64,000 nucleotides of DNA, from assembly GCA_965196985.1 (NCBI GenBank), contig CBDALO010000214.1, forward strand, positions 124,001 through 188,000. The letters are read 5' to 3'. Position numbers and translations under genes: made by a program. Position 1 is the first letter of the stretch; each line of letters starts with the position of its first letter. Positions 8,802 to 18,621 of the stretch are shown here, in pieces. This stretch comes from 2-12-FULL-35-23 sp965196985. GTDB taxonomy: Bacteria > Pseudomonadota > Gammaproteobacteria > UBA12402. Under the pieces are notes generated by a model that made no database searches, had not been told where the DNA came from, and saw nothing but the letters and a program-made list of their open reading frames with translations.

Positions 8802-10803
8802 AACACGCCTCCCCTGTATTGACTGTTTCAATGAGTTCCACGAAATCCCGTGGAGCTAAGGTTTCATTCGCCGGTAACGGCAAGCGCAGCTTGTACAGCT
8901 CACCGCCGTTGGTAAATAAGAACGCATGCCCCACCGGCAGACTGACTAAATCATTCACTGCTAACATGGGCGTGGCTTTGAGGTTTAAGCGCACGTCATT
9001 GCCGGTGTTAAAATAAATGCCTTCTTCCCCGTGCGGGGTATCCGAAGCCGATGACCCTTCGGTACGGGCTAAGACTTCCACCTCCGGTAATTGCTCCACT
9101 AACAGGTTGGCGGTTTCTTTGGTTTTTACCCGCATCATAATGAGCGTTTGTTTGTTCCCCTCGGTCATCTTGGCTTTATCGTGATTACCCCCGTAGCCTT
9201 CGGCAATGTCGTGTAAGGTTTGTCCTAAGCTTGTGACCTCAAACCCTGCACCACGCGATTTATTGAGTAAGGTGACAAATTCATCTTGCACCAATTCGGA
9301 AAACTCATCGAAGTACAAACTGACCGGATGCACTTCGTTGGCGTTATAGATACGCCCCGCGCACGAGACTAAATCCGAAATAATCGCTTTACCCAAGGCT
9401 GAGGACACCTCAGCATTGACTAAGGCATTTAAGCCAATGTAAATGACCTGCTTGCGCTTAATCGCATCAATCAGCGTCACCACCGGCTGCTCCGTGTCCC
9501 CCTCAAACGAAAAAATGTCCTTGGCGTTACTCTGATTAATTTTATCGAGCACCGGTCCCACACTGGCGGTAATTTTGTCGTAATAGTTTTTATCGAGCTT
9601 CGCCATTTCGTATAAGGGCGTGATAATCTCATTGACCACAAAGTCGGTATTCCCGCCCGTGGTTTGCGCTTCGGTAAAGTCTTTAAAATAGCGTTTCACC
9701 ACCACGGTGCGCGGAAGCGGAGCAAACGGTGTTTTGCTTTCAATACACGCCAGCTCGTGTGCGTCTTGAATGGCTTGAATACCGGCTGCGTAATCGGGGT
9801 CTTTGTGCACAAACACACTGTCCGCGTATTTCACCAACAACAAATCCGGTCGCATGATGTAGAAACTAATTAAGCGGTAGTTAATGGTCTCGCCCATCTC
9901 TTCCAAACACTTGGCCACAATGTTGACGTACTTCCACGCAAAGTCTTTAAACTGCATCCCCTCACCTGACGCATTAATGGCTGCGGTCACCCGTGTGGCG
10001 ACATCGGAAATGTCGCTGTAAGACGACAGCGGGTTGAGTTTGGCAGAAAGTGACGGAAAGCCCACGTGCACGATCTTAAAATCTGGCAACCGCCCTGCTA
10101 CCTGACACGCCGCATAGACATCGCGTAAAAAGTCCGTGTCGCCTTTAGGATCTAAAATAATCACTGCCTTGCCTCGGCGAATGTCTTGGTTAGCAAGTAT
10201 CGAGAGCAAGCGGGTTTTCCCCACCCCAGTCGTCCCTAAAATCAAGGTGTGTTGTGCGCGTTGACTTTCTAAAATGCCAAGCGGTTTTTCGTGTTCGCTT
10301 AATCCGTGTAGCCACGGTTTCCCGCCAATAGGCGGTAGGGCACGTAACGGGTTTAACGGCGATTGCCATTGCAGTGCTGAGGCCAGTGCATTATGGTGAT
10401 TGCGCTCATAGGTTCTTGCCCAGTGATAGCACGCGCCTTTTTTTTGATACGCCGCGTTTTCGACTTCTTGCAAAAACGCTTTGCGCTGGGTATGTTGCCC
10501 TTCCCACGCAAAGCCTTCCCCCACGTATTGCAACCCGTCAATTAACGGCACTTCATCAGTCGCCAGTGACACTAAGCGCAATTGCAACAAGCGTTGCTGA
10601 AAGCGAATCAAACGCACACCCTGCCAACCGCGCCACAGTGCCATGCCTAATACGATGGCCTCAAACGCCCACAGCATCGTGCCGTCTAATAAGAATACGT
10701 GTGGCATCCAAAACACCAGTAACCCACCGGCTAAGAAGGTTAATGCCACGTAGCACTCCACGGCATTGCGAAACGGGTTTTCAACGTGATAATGCGTTTG
10801 CAT
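8791..10803 (-). CDS. traD: Conjugative coupling ATPase TraD (PFGI-1 type)
   Basis: The ATG at 10803 gives about 670 residues; the longer frame to 10884 overlaps the previous gene. Two membrane segments are in the first about 75 residues (VALTFLAGGLLVFWM and LWAFEAIVLGMALW). The ATPase core has Walker A GTTGVGKTRLLSILA, then VIILDPKGD, and Walker B VSLYFDEFSEL. This is the hexameric coupling protein that feeds the relaxase-DNA complex into the secretion channel. The start overlaps the upstream stop (TGATG), so translation is probably coupled. The frame is intact. Confidence 0.9.
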   Translation of the reverse strand: MQTHYHVENPFRNAVECYVALTFLAGGLLVFWMPHVFLLDGTMLWAFEAIVLGMALWRGWQGVRLIRFQQRLLQLRLVSLATDEVPLIDGLQYVGEGFAWEGQHTQRKAFLQEVENAAYQKKGACYHWARTYERNHHNALASALQWQSPLNPLRALPPIGGKPWLHGLSEHEKPLGILESQRAQHTLILGTTGVGKTRLLSILANQDIRRGKAVIILDPKGDTDFLRDVYAACQVAGRLPDFKIVHVGFPSLSAKLNPLSSYSDISDVATRVTAAINASGEGMQFKDFAWKYVNIVAKCLEEMGETINYRLISFYIMRPDLLLVKYADSVFVHKDPDYAAGIQAIQDAHELACIESKTPFAPLPRTVVVKRYFKDFTEAQTTGGNTDFVVNEIITPLYEMAKLDKNYYDKITASVGPVLDKINQSNAKDIFSFEGDTEQPVVTLIDAIKRKQVIYIGLNALVNAEVSSALGKAIISDLVSCAGRIYNANEVHPVSLYFDEFSELVQDEFVTLLNKSRGAGFEVTSLGQTLHDIAEGYGGNHDKAKMTEGNKQTLIMMRVKTKETANLLVEQLPEVEVLARTEGSSASDTPHGEEGIYFNTGNDVRLNLKATPMLAVNDLVSLPVGHAFLFTNGGELYKLRLPLPANETLAPRDFVELIETVNTGEACYVA

Positions 10804-11009
10804 CACAACCCCCTCCTGTTGAGTGGATTGAATTCCACCGCTCGGTCTCGGTGGGGCCAAACTAAATTGTTCACGTGGGGCCAATCTAACTGGTTACACT
10901 CACCCACCGGATCGACAAACCATACCGCCTGAGCAAAGCACTCACCGTGAGCAATCAAGCGGGTTTTGCCATGCCCTGTCGATCGGGCAATAATCAAAGC
11001 ATTCCTCAT
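10803..11009 (-). CDS. Small P-loop-like protein before traD
   Basis: A product of 68 residues. An AAGGAGTGATGACGG ribosome binding site precedes the ATG, and its TGA overlaps the traD ATG, so this looks like a real gene. The N-terminus reads ALIIARSTGHGKTRLI, resembling the FtsK/HerA-type P-loop (GxTGxGKT) with the first Gly replaced by Arg, followed by AVWFVDPVGE and VEFNPL, similar to the strand after the P-loop in TraD-like ATPases. The core ends there, with no Walker B. It could be a relic of a duplicated TraD start or a separate small nucleotide-binding regulator. Confidence 0.6.
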   Translation of the reverse strand: MRNALIIARSTGHGKTRLIAHGECFAQAVWFVDPVGECNQLDWPHVNNLVWPHRDRAVEFNPLNRRGL

Positions 11010-11022
11010 CCGTCATCACTCC

Positions 11023-11391
11023 TTAAATTAAGAACAACACAGCCAAAACACCCAGCATGAGCATCACCGCCCACTTCCACTGACACGCTTTCACGATCAT
11101 TGCCTCTGGCCAGCCTTTGCGTTTCCCCCGCGCTCGAATGACCGCAGGCCACCACCAATACGTGGAGCCAATAAACACCGCATGGCCTACATAAAACCAG
11201 CCGGTGTGGCGTTTAAAAAAGGGCATAAAATGCGCTATTTGAGGGTGCGCGCCAACTAACACAGGGCCTAAAAACACACCCGCGACAACTAGCCCCAGAA
11301 AAACCACCAGCCAGCCCATCACCCAGCGGGTTTTTTGCAGGCGGGGCCGTTTAGGCGTAGAATGAAGGATTGAATGACGTTTTTTTAGCAT
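11023..11391 (-). CDS. Small membrane protein of the conjugation operon
   Basis: A protein of 122 residues with a basic N-terminus (KKRHSILHSTPKRPRLQKTR) and three likely membrane segments: VMGWLVVFLGLVVAGVFLG, FYVGHAVFIGSTYWWW and WAVMLMLGVLAVLFLI. The position between traG and traD fits small accessory membrane proteins seen there in related elements, but no family is recognised. AGGAG lies 8 nt before the ATG. Its start lies only 14 nt from the start of the divergent gene at 11406. Confidence 0.65.
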   Translation of the reverse strand: MLKKRHSILHSTPKRPRLQKTRWVMGWLVVFLGLVVAGVFLGPVLVGAHPQIAHFMPFFKRHTGWFYVGHAVFIGSTYWWWPAVIRARGKRKGWPEAMIVKACQWKWAVMLMLGVLAVLFLI

Positions 11392-11405
11392 AGGGAGTGC
11401 TCCTC

Positions 11406-11666
11406 ATGAGAGAATTGATCAGAGCGCAACGCACCGTGAAACAAGCGATGCACGCAGGGAATCAAACCTTGGCCTTCGCCGACAAACTGCAAAAAGCAGA
11501 CAATAAAACTCGACTGAAGCTGTTGGGTAAAGTCGCGGGCTTTTGTGCGCTTGGGTTTTTGGTTTGGTTTATTCGTGAGTTTTGGCGTGCTTCTACTTAT
11601 GACCCTAAAATAAAGTATATTGAAGATCCTATTACCGAAGAATGGGATTGGGTTAGAGATGAGTAA
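11406..11666 (+). CDS. Small opposite-strand membrane protein
   Basis: A product of 86 residues; GGGAG at 11393-11397 is well spaced for the ATG at 11406, better than the GTG at 11397. A charged N-terminal helix (RTVKQAMHAGNQTLAFADKL) precedes one membrane segment (VAGFCALGFLVWFI) and an acidic tail (PITEEWDWVRDE). The reverse frame has an unlikely composition, so this strand is favoured. It lies in the gap between traG and the gene at 11023 and is the only plus-strand gene in the operon. Function unknown. Confidence 0.5.
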   Translation: MRELIRAQRTVKQAMHAGNQTLAFADKLQKADNKTRLKLLGKVAGFCALGFLVWFIREFWRASTYDPKIKYIEDPITEEWDWVRDE

Positions 11667-11680
11667 GCGGTTTTTATAAT

Positions 11681-12256
11681 TCATAGCGCAGCCGCCACCT
11701 CGGCTGCGGTTTCTGCAGCCTCTTCAGCACCCGCCTCGCCGCCACCACTAGAACCTGATGAGCCACCTCCACCACCTAAAAACCCACCGCCAGACGAGCT
11801 GCCACTATTAGGTTTGTCACCAGTAATAGTATTGGTTAATTGTGAAAGTTTATCTCCAAGTAAAACTCCAGTTCCTGCTATTAAAGAATTAAATAATAAT
11901 GGAACAGCGTAATAGAGAATGGTGAAGAAGTTTTGAAACAATGGTTTTTCTTCGGGGTTTTGAAAATTCACGTAGCTTAAGCTGTCGTTCACGGTGTTTT
12001 GCAACGCAGTTAAGGCGTGCCAAATAAAGGTGGTGAAGATCAAACTGAACAGTAAGAAGAACAACCCGCCTACGACTTTAAAATTATAATTACCGGCAAT
12101 CATGACCATTGGATAAAACATGATGACTAAGAAAATAATCAGTGCTTGCACAATGGGTAGTGTATCTTGCGCTTTTGCCTGATCCATTGGCTCTTTAAAT
12201 ATATTATTTTTAAGCTGCCCAATCGTAACGCCGATATTCGCAAGATGCGACAACAT
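11681..12256 (-). pseudogene. TraG-like membrane protein, C-terminal half after frameshift
   Basis: This frame continues the homologous protein of the gene at 12250-13314. It has several membrane segments (IVQALIIFLVIMFYPMVMIA, FFLLFSLIFTTFIWHAL, TILYYAVPLLFNSLIAGTG) and ends in a Gly/Ser-rich linker and an Ala/Glu-rich tail. It could be started separately from the ATG at 12256, which follows GGGGG, but family members of the TraG N-terminal type (about 500 residues) are normally one chain. Adding a single G to the five-G run just upstream would fuse the two frames as DAGGGMLSHLANIGV. Confidence 0.75.
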
Positions 12257-13314
12257 CCCCCACCGGCATCCATATGACGATCCGCCATGCTGTTAGCATC
12301 GTATAACGCGCCACGCGCAATAATGTCTGCAACAGCGGTTTGATCCCCACTAAAGGTTGCACCCACTTGCTTGAGCCACGCAGACACCCGATCACCAAGC
12401 GGTAACTCATTGAGGTACTTATTATTCGGGGTGTTGGCATTCACCTCTTTCACAATCGCTTGTCGCAACCCGTAACGCGAGTCTGTCCACCAGTCTTTGC
12501 AAGTCGGAAAGCCATACTGAGGTGCGGTCATTTCACCGCTTTTAATGTTGGCATCCACAATGGGTGATCGAAACGCCCCGCTGTAAGGAAACGGGGGTAT
12601 CGCTTGCGTGGGACGTAACTGTGAATAGTAAAGCTGTTGCAAGACGTGCGATCCCATCCATGCTAAATCGCTGTTGCCACCGTACTTTTTATACGTGTCC
12701 TGGTACGTACTTAACGCAGGGTTACGCATGTTAAACATGGTTTTAGCCGGTAAGTAACACTGATTATCAAACGCTTGGATTTGTTGCTGTAACGGCGGGG
12801 AGAACCGTGTCATCACCACCGCTTGCATCACTTGGTTAATGTTTTGCGTGCAGCTAATTTTTTTCATCATGGCATAGGTCAACCCTGACGAGACATCCAT
12901 CACTAAGCCTAATAACGCCGGTACTTTCACCGACTCTAACACCATGCCTTGAAACATCGTGTCATAGGTTGTGCCACTGTGCCCTGGTGTCGCCACCTCG
13001 GCTTGTTTAAATCCTTGTTGGTTATTACTGCATACCGGCTGGTATTGAATCTCTTTCACATCCAAATGAAACGCAGGAGCCACCGCTAAGTAACACACCA
13101 ACACCATCAAAAAGAATTCAATGAAGGTGCGCCGAAAGGAAATGTCTGCGCCATTCCCGATAGCGGTTTCAAAGGGCTTGGTAATGCTATTTAACAGTAG
13201 AATCAAAAACGGAAAATACACCAAGCCCGTTTTGGAACACAACTCCCAAATGAGGTCGTAATACTTAAACCCTAAATACGTGGTGTATAAGCTTAAGGGA
13301 CTGGGAACCATCAT
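12250..13314 (-). pseudogene. traG: TraG-like mating-pair protein, N-terminal part, frameshifted
   Basis: About 355 residues of a TraG-N-type inner membrane protein: membrane segments near the N-terminus (LVYFPFLILLLNSI, FLMVLVCYLAVAPAF), then a periplasmic region with cysteines (YQPVCSNNQQG, QAFDNQCYLPAKTM, FPTCKDWW). The frame then meets a run of five G at about 12251 and runs out of frame, ending at 12139 with an unrelated tail. This protein stabilises mating pairs in conjugation. The defect may be a mutation, an assembly error in the G run, or a slippage-controlled switch. Confidence 0.75.
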
Positions 13315-13317
13315 GGC

Positions 13318-14724
13318 TTAGGACTCCTGTGAATGATTGGGTTGATACACCGCACCGTTATGCACCGGCGCACTGGGTTCGGCTTGGCCTTCACCGGTCT
13401 CGGCAGCAATTTGATGGTCTTTTAATTGACTCATTAAATTGGCTAAGGTGTTGGAACTAATCTGTGAGCGCACTTGATGCTCAAACAACACGTTTTGAAT
13501 GTCTTTATCTAAGCGCGTGATCGTGTCGTGAATCACGGCTAAGGCGGGTTTCAAGTTTTGCACCACTTGCGCTTGCGAACCGGCAATCAATAAACGGCGT
13601 AATAAAAGGGCTTCATCAATCAAGTTTTGAATCGCAAGGTCTTGGGCAATGCGATTGATATAGAGTGCCCGACTCTCCCCGTCTAAATTGCGTAACCCTT
13701 CCACCACTTCCGGTGTGATGGTCAGCGCATTAGCACTCACTTTTTCAAGATCAGCCGGTGTGGGGACTTGATCGGGATGCGTGACCCAATCCACTAAGTG
13801 ATCGCGCAGCGTTTTGACACAGGTGCGTGCGCCGTCTGCGGTGGCAGGACACGCGGTGAGTAACGACACTAAGCCTACCCCTGCTTGTGTCGCTTGGTCT
13901 TGATCGCTTTTCTTGGTGGTAATCGTGATATCGCCTAACACCAACCGTGCAAACGCGCCTGCTTGTTTCGGTGTCGCCCAAAAACGCGTTAACTCCGGAT
14001 TGGCTTTCGGCGCGGGTGGGTCTTGATCATCCAAAGGACGATTGGGATCAACTAAAATGTTATACCCTGCCATCACCACATCGGAGATCACTTTGATTGG
14101 CACTTGCTGACCAATCGAGCCACCGGATTTGGCTTGATGCACCCATTGCACCCCGTACTCAGGGCCTTTTTTGGCAACATCCTTGGACGCGGCATTGACA
14201 TCCACGTCACCGCCTTGAGCCACCGCTTGCGTGTGCGATAACCAGCCGTTACTGTCAGCCACACTAAACCACTTGGAATAATTAAGCTGCCCGTTTTTGG
14301 TGAGCTGATCGGTGCATTGCGTGACATGAAAATGAAACCGCTCGTTAGCCCCGTTAATGGCATTTTGAAACATGTTGTACAGTTTAGGATTGGTTTTCTG
14401 TAACTCGTACATCCCCATCTGCATCGCAGCCGAGGTGGCATTTTTAATCAATGCACCACTAATGCCTTCAATCGATTGCGACAAATCCCCGATGGTGTGT
14501 GAAATCGATAAGGCTGGATTAAAGTTATAACAACTCGATAGGCCAAGGTTCGCATCGACATTGCCCCCGACTTCAAAATCCGCGCCATCGCTAATGGGCG
14601 GTAACGCTAAATCCGACCCGCCGTTTAAGCGGTAATAATTAGCCGACTTTAACGGAATTAACCCAGAAGCCACGCCTGCCAAACAGCACACACTTACCAG
14701 TCCGACTATCACTTGTTTGTTCAT
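13318..14724 (-). CDS. ICE protein, PFL_4711 type (TIGR03755)
   Basis: The ATG at 14724 gives about 468 residues with a clear signal peptide (KQVIVGLVSVCCLAGVASG); the longer frame to 14817 would overlap the upstream gene. The mature protein begins NYYRLNGGSDLALPPISDG, contains SSCYNFNPALSI and TQCTDQL cysteine motifs, and ends in a polar tail. It matches the periplasmic, TraH-like protein encoded next to the TraU-like gene in PFGI-1-type elements, where it acts in pilus assembly. It lies 3 bp upstream of traG. The frame is intact. Confidence 0.8.
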   Translation of the reverse strand: MNKQVIVGLVSVCCLAGVASGLIPLKSANYYRLNGGSDLALPPISDGADFEVGGNVDANLGLSSCYNFNPALSISHTIGDLSQSIEGISGALIKNATSAAMQMGMYELQKTNPKLYNMFQNAINGANERFHFHVTQCTDQLTKNGQLNYSKWFSVADSNGWLSHTQAVAQGGDVDVNAASKDVAKKGPEYGVQWVHQAKSGGSIGQQVPIKVISDVVMAGYNILVDPNRPLDDQDPPAPKANPELTRFWATPKQAGAFARLVLGDITITTKKSDQDQATQAGVGLVSLLTACPATADGARTCVKTLRDHLVDWVTHPDQVPTPADLEKVSANALTITPEVVEGLRNLDGESRALYINRIAQDLAIQNLIDEALLLRRLLIAGSQAQVVQNLKPALAVIHDTITRLDKDIQNVLFEHQVRSQISSNTLANLMSQLKDHQIAAETGEGQAEPSAPVHNGAVYQPNHSQES

Positions 14725-14732
14725 ACACACTC

Positions 14733-15848
14733 CTATCGTTTTTCTGTTGTTGGGACGTTTATGCTCGCCCACAGTAATTTGCCTGAGTGCTGCACGCAGC
14801 CTTTGTACTCGCGCCACAGCACAAACACGTAATTGCCATTACCCGCTTTGTCATCGGCCTCGCCTAATTCATGCCCTGCCCCAAGGCCTTGTTCACTTTG
14901 ACCAATCGTTATAAAGTGCTCGTGCGGGTAGACCTCTTGCCACAGGACGTGGTCACCACTCGACTCCGTGACCGCAGCCACGGCACAGTTCTTCCCGCAC
15001 GAATCTGACACACCGTGTACCACGTGCATCACGTGCTGATTCGTGACAATGTCCGCTGCTCGCAACGCAGCAATGACGGCTGCTTCGTAGTCGTTACTGG
15101 TGCTCACGCTCATCTCACGCGGAAACTCATAGCCCCACTTGTCCGTGAAGCTTTTGCCAATGAAGTAATGAAACACATCGAGGCTTTGCACCAAGCGAAT
15201 CGCTTCGGCTACACCTAATCGCCCTGGGGTATCGGCTGCCGAGCTGTAATAGGGCAATAACGGACGGGTGTCTAAACGCAAGCTGATAAATGGAAAGTAC
15301 GCCAAGGGATCCGGATTCCCAATCACGTCCACATACTTCAACAACACACCATTGCCTTGCAAGCCGTCATTGCTCGCCGGTGTCGGCGCATTGCCTAAGT
15401 GCGCCAGATTGCCGGTTGAGGCACGTACTGTCGTATCCCCTGCTGCATAACTCACCGGATCCAAGGTGGTGTGAGCAAGCCACCACGGATCATCATTCTT
15501 TTGGTTAAAGCTGGTCACCACTAAGTCCGGTAAGTGCTCGTCCAACTCTAAGGTAGTGGCAAGGTACGGGACACCGAACTTGCCGTGATCGAGCCACACG
15601 CACAATCCAATGGGTTTAAAGTGCGTGGCAGTAAAAACGTGCTTGGCGGTATCGAGTGCTAACGTCAGCGTGCTTAAACGACTCGGTGGAGCTGTGCTGG
15701 CTCCTGCCACGATCACCGCACTCACTAACAGCAGTGTGAGCACCGCTCGCAGTAACCGCTGCACACGCCGCACGAAGGCACGAACGACAGTGACGCTTGC
15801 TTGCCAACCACCCCTCGCTTTTCCGTTGTGAGTGTAAAAAAGTTTCAT
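14733..15848 (-). CDS. TraU-like ICE protein, PFL_4710 type (TIGR03756)
   Basis: A protein of 371 residues. A basic N-terminus is followed by a hydrophobic export segment (AVLTLLLVSAVIVAGAS). The family signature IGLCVWLDHGKFG, then LPDLVVTSF and DDPWW, is present. TraU-like proteins are periplasmic components needed for DNA transfer and pilus function. Cysteine pairs (DSCGKNCAVAAV) suggest disulfides, consistent with the DsbA-like gene in the operon. The gene overlaps the upstream one by 4 bp. Confidence 0.8.
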   Translation of the reverse strand: MKLFYTHNGKARGGWQASVTVVRAFVRRVQRLLRAVLTLLLVSAVIVAGASTAPPSRLSTLTLALDTAKHVFTATHFKPIGLCVWLDHGKFGVPYLATTLELDEHLPDLVVTSFNQKNDDPWWLAHTTLDPVSYAAGDTTVRASTGNLAHLGNAPTPASNDGLQGNGVLLKYVDVIGNPDPLAYFPFISLRLDTRPLLPYYSSAADTPGRLGVAEAIRLVQSLDVFHYFIGKSFTDKWGYEFPREMSVSTSNDYEAAVIAALRAADIVTNQHVMHVVHGVSDSCGKNCAVAAVTESSGDHVLWQEVYPHEHFITIGQSEQGLGAGHELGEADDKAGNGNYVFVLWREYKGCVQHSGKLLWASINVPTTEKR

Positions 15849-16294
15849 GCGCCACCCTCCCCCGTGTTAACCAATCGATGCTGGCGTTGCGCTCGCTCAT
15901 AAATTGCTAATGCGTCTTGCACGTTGCGCTCACCCAACACCACCCAGCGATGATTGATCACCACCGCCGGTAATTGCGTAAGACCGTCTTGGCTCGCTTG
16001 CCATTGACAGGCTTGTACCGCTTCGAGCTGATGAAAGGCAGGCGTTAGGCTCGCGAGCTGTTGTGGCGTTAACCCCCCTTGCTGATGCCACGCCCGAAGC
16101 TGATCGTTGAGCCTTGCTTTGAGCTGTTGCCCTTGATCGAGCAGACAGACCTGCACCTTCTGGGTAGAGCCTAAGGGCGGTTGCGCGGTCAGGCCATAAT
16201 ACGTCACGGTCACCGGCGCAGCGCTCACCACACCGACAGCCAGTGCCAGCGCGAGATCGATCATCGCGTTAATCATCAAAGACGTTGTCATCAT
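15845..16294 (-). CDS. ICE protein, PFL_4709 type (TIGR03757)
   Basis: A protein of 149 residues with an N-terminal export signal (MIDLALALAVGVVSAAPVTV). The C-terminal signature TQLPAVVINHRWVVLGERNV fits the thioredoxin-like PFL_4709 family, which has an IPAVVF-type motif and usually follows the VirB4 gene, as here. Alternative starts at the second or seventh residue are possible. The start overlaps the traC stop by about 25 bp, so the genes are translationally coupled. Confidence 0.75.
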   Translation of the reverse strand: MMTTSLMINAMIDLALALAVGVVSAAPVTVTYYGLTAQPPLGSTQKVQVCLLDQGQQLKARLNDQLRAWHQQGGLTPQQLASLTPAFHQLEAVQACQWQASQDGLTQLPAVVINHRWVVLGERNVQDALAIYERAQRQHRLVNTGEGGA

Positions 16295-18621
16295 GCAGCG
16301 TGTTCCTGTGTTGTTTTAAGTCATTGGCTTGATGCTCAATCGCATCCCATTGGTTGTCATAGCCGTACTCATTGGCTAATTGACGCAAGCGGGCTTTTTC
16401 GTTTTGCTCGGTCATCGCTAAGGCTAAACACAACCGTGGCGGAATGTTGCGTAGAATGCCTTGGTAGCGATGCGCTAACAGCACCGCCTCGGAATACAGC
16501 TTCGCGTATTTTTTCACGCTACCGAGTAAACGCTGTTGTTCGTCCGTTAAGGTACGAAACTGCGGGATGAGTTCGATTTCACTGTTGGATAAGGCCAGAC
16601 ACAACCAGTTCTCCATCATCGAGAGCAGTTTCTTGGTTTCGTTCCCGCTTAAATCGGTGATGTTTTGCGTGGCGATAATCAGCCACAAGCCAATCTTACG
16701 CGCGACTTTCGCCATCAACACCGCAAAGGCGGCAATGGAGGGGTTTTTAAAGAGCAAATGCGCCTCATCCATAATAAAGATCGTGGAGCGATCACCACGC
16801 TGGTGGGCTTCGGCTAAGCCTAACACCCGTGATAACACTGAAATCGCCACCACGCTTAACCCCGTTTCTTGGCCGTTGTTTTTCAAAAAGCCGAGATCAA
16901 TGTGAAAGTAATCAAAGTCCCCAATCGGTTGGGCGGGGCGATTAAAAAAGATCGCTAAATCGCCGGTGGTAAACAAACTTAAACTCTCGGCAAACTCATT
17001 CAACCGTTGCGCGATCATCGGATCAGGGTGCGCGGTTGCAGCTAACTGAAAGCCTTCGAGAATGTCTTCGGTCAGCACTTGTTCTTTACCGGCCTCATAA
17101 CACCGTGCTGCAGTCGCTAAGATCACTTTGTTAATGCGCCCACGATCCGCACGGGTCAACGCCGCTTCTTCCTTGGCATTACCCCCTGTCACCATGCAGC
17201 TCACCACCAAGGCCATCTCATTGAGTAAATCACGGTCTTGATCGGCTTGCTGCTCCTTCTCGCTCGCTAATTGATTGAGCTCCTCATAGAGCTTGGCTTG
17301 CGCCTCGGCATGATCGGCGAGAATCTCGGCTTGTAAGCCTTCGGCATCAAGATCAAGCGTTAACCCTGCCACTTGTTGCTCACGCAACACCGCTTCACGC
17401 TCGGCTTGCTCTTTGTTGACTTGCGCGAGTAAGGCGTAGGCTTCGGCAAACGGGTTAATCGCCATCGGTGTCGCTTTGCTGAATTTCAGGTACTTCACGC
17501 GCTTGTTTTGTTTCAATAAATACAAGGTCAGCAAATCAAACGAGCCACCCGCCTCTAAGATCACCACCCGTGAGTGATTGACCGACAGTAACAGCAAGGT
17601 CATATAATTGAGTAACACCGACTTACCCGCCCCTGTTGTGCCAAAGAGCACCATGTGTGCGTTATTGCTTTTAAACTCGGTGTGATACGGGTTGTAGTAC
17701 ACCCCTTCCCCGCCACGGTTGTAGTTTGGGAATAAGACATGGCGTTCATCGCCTCGAAACCGCCCGTAAAACGGTAACAAACAGGCGAGATCACTCGCAT
17801 ACAAATAATTGCCCACCCGCATACGCCGTTTCGCAAACACCGGATCAAAGTTCCCTGGTAAGAACCGCAAGTAACTGTCCAGCGGGTAGAGATCGTAACG
17901 GGTGTCAATCACTTCAAGGTTGGCTTGATCGTTGAGCAAACGTTTTAAGTGACGCTCAATGGCATTGAGTGCCACCTCGTCTTCGCCACGAAAGTAAATC
18001 GCTTGCGTGGTACGAATTAAGCGGTTCTCGTTTTCTTGTGCCTCCAGTGCCACGTCCACATCGCGTTTAATCTCACGCGGTTTTTTGGAGCGACCAATGG
18101 CGCGGGAGCGAATCGTGGTTAAGTGACGGTCAATGGTGTCTTTGTCTTCAAACACACAGTGCATCACGTACACACTGCCTGGAGGCAAGTAATCCATTAA
18201 CGCCGCGCGTTTACCGGCTAACTCCCGCTCACGAGTGATCGCACCGAGCTTGGGTTGCTTGGTGCATTCGCGCAACACCAACACCCGATGCTCGATGCCA
18301 TCAAAGACCCAACCGCGTTTAAGCGATTTGGGAAAGGCGTGAAACACCGCTTGCATTAAGTTCCACCCGAACGGGCGTTGCGCGGGCGTGAGGTAAGGCC
18401 GTTTCGCTAACAACGCCTCGACATCGCCTTCGGTGCTCTCAGGATGCGGATTAAACCAGCGCGTTAACCAGTGATAGACTTGCTTGCCGTGCAACGAGGT
18501 GACTTTCAACCGCATGCCTTGCAAGGCTTCTTTGACTCGAACCACCACCTCGTGCAATTCGTTGAGTCCGTCCACGCGGTAATCAAAGCCGTTGATCTCT
18601 CGCTTATGCACCCGACACAAG
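16269..18621 (-). pseudogene. traC: VirB4/TraC-type conjugation ATPase, C-terminal piece
   Basis: The largest of three pieces of a PFL_4706/TIGR03744-type ATPase, about 782 residues. Walker A is LFGTTGAGKSVLLNY and Walker B is STIFIMDEAHLLF, followed by ATQNITDL. The ATPase energises assembly of the secretion channel. The piece begins after the IS91 insertion at CAAG 18618-18621; joined to 20200-20366 the sequence reads RIRIALCRVHKREING without a break. On its own it lacks the N-terminal domain and has no proper start, so it is unlikely to work. Confidence 0.9.

Noticed and set aside
11385..11684. 99-codon minus ORF opposite the 11406 gene
   Set aside because: Composition is poor and the plus-strand frame has a proper ribosome binding site and a clear membrane segment.
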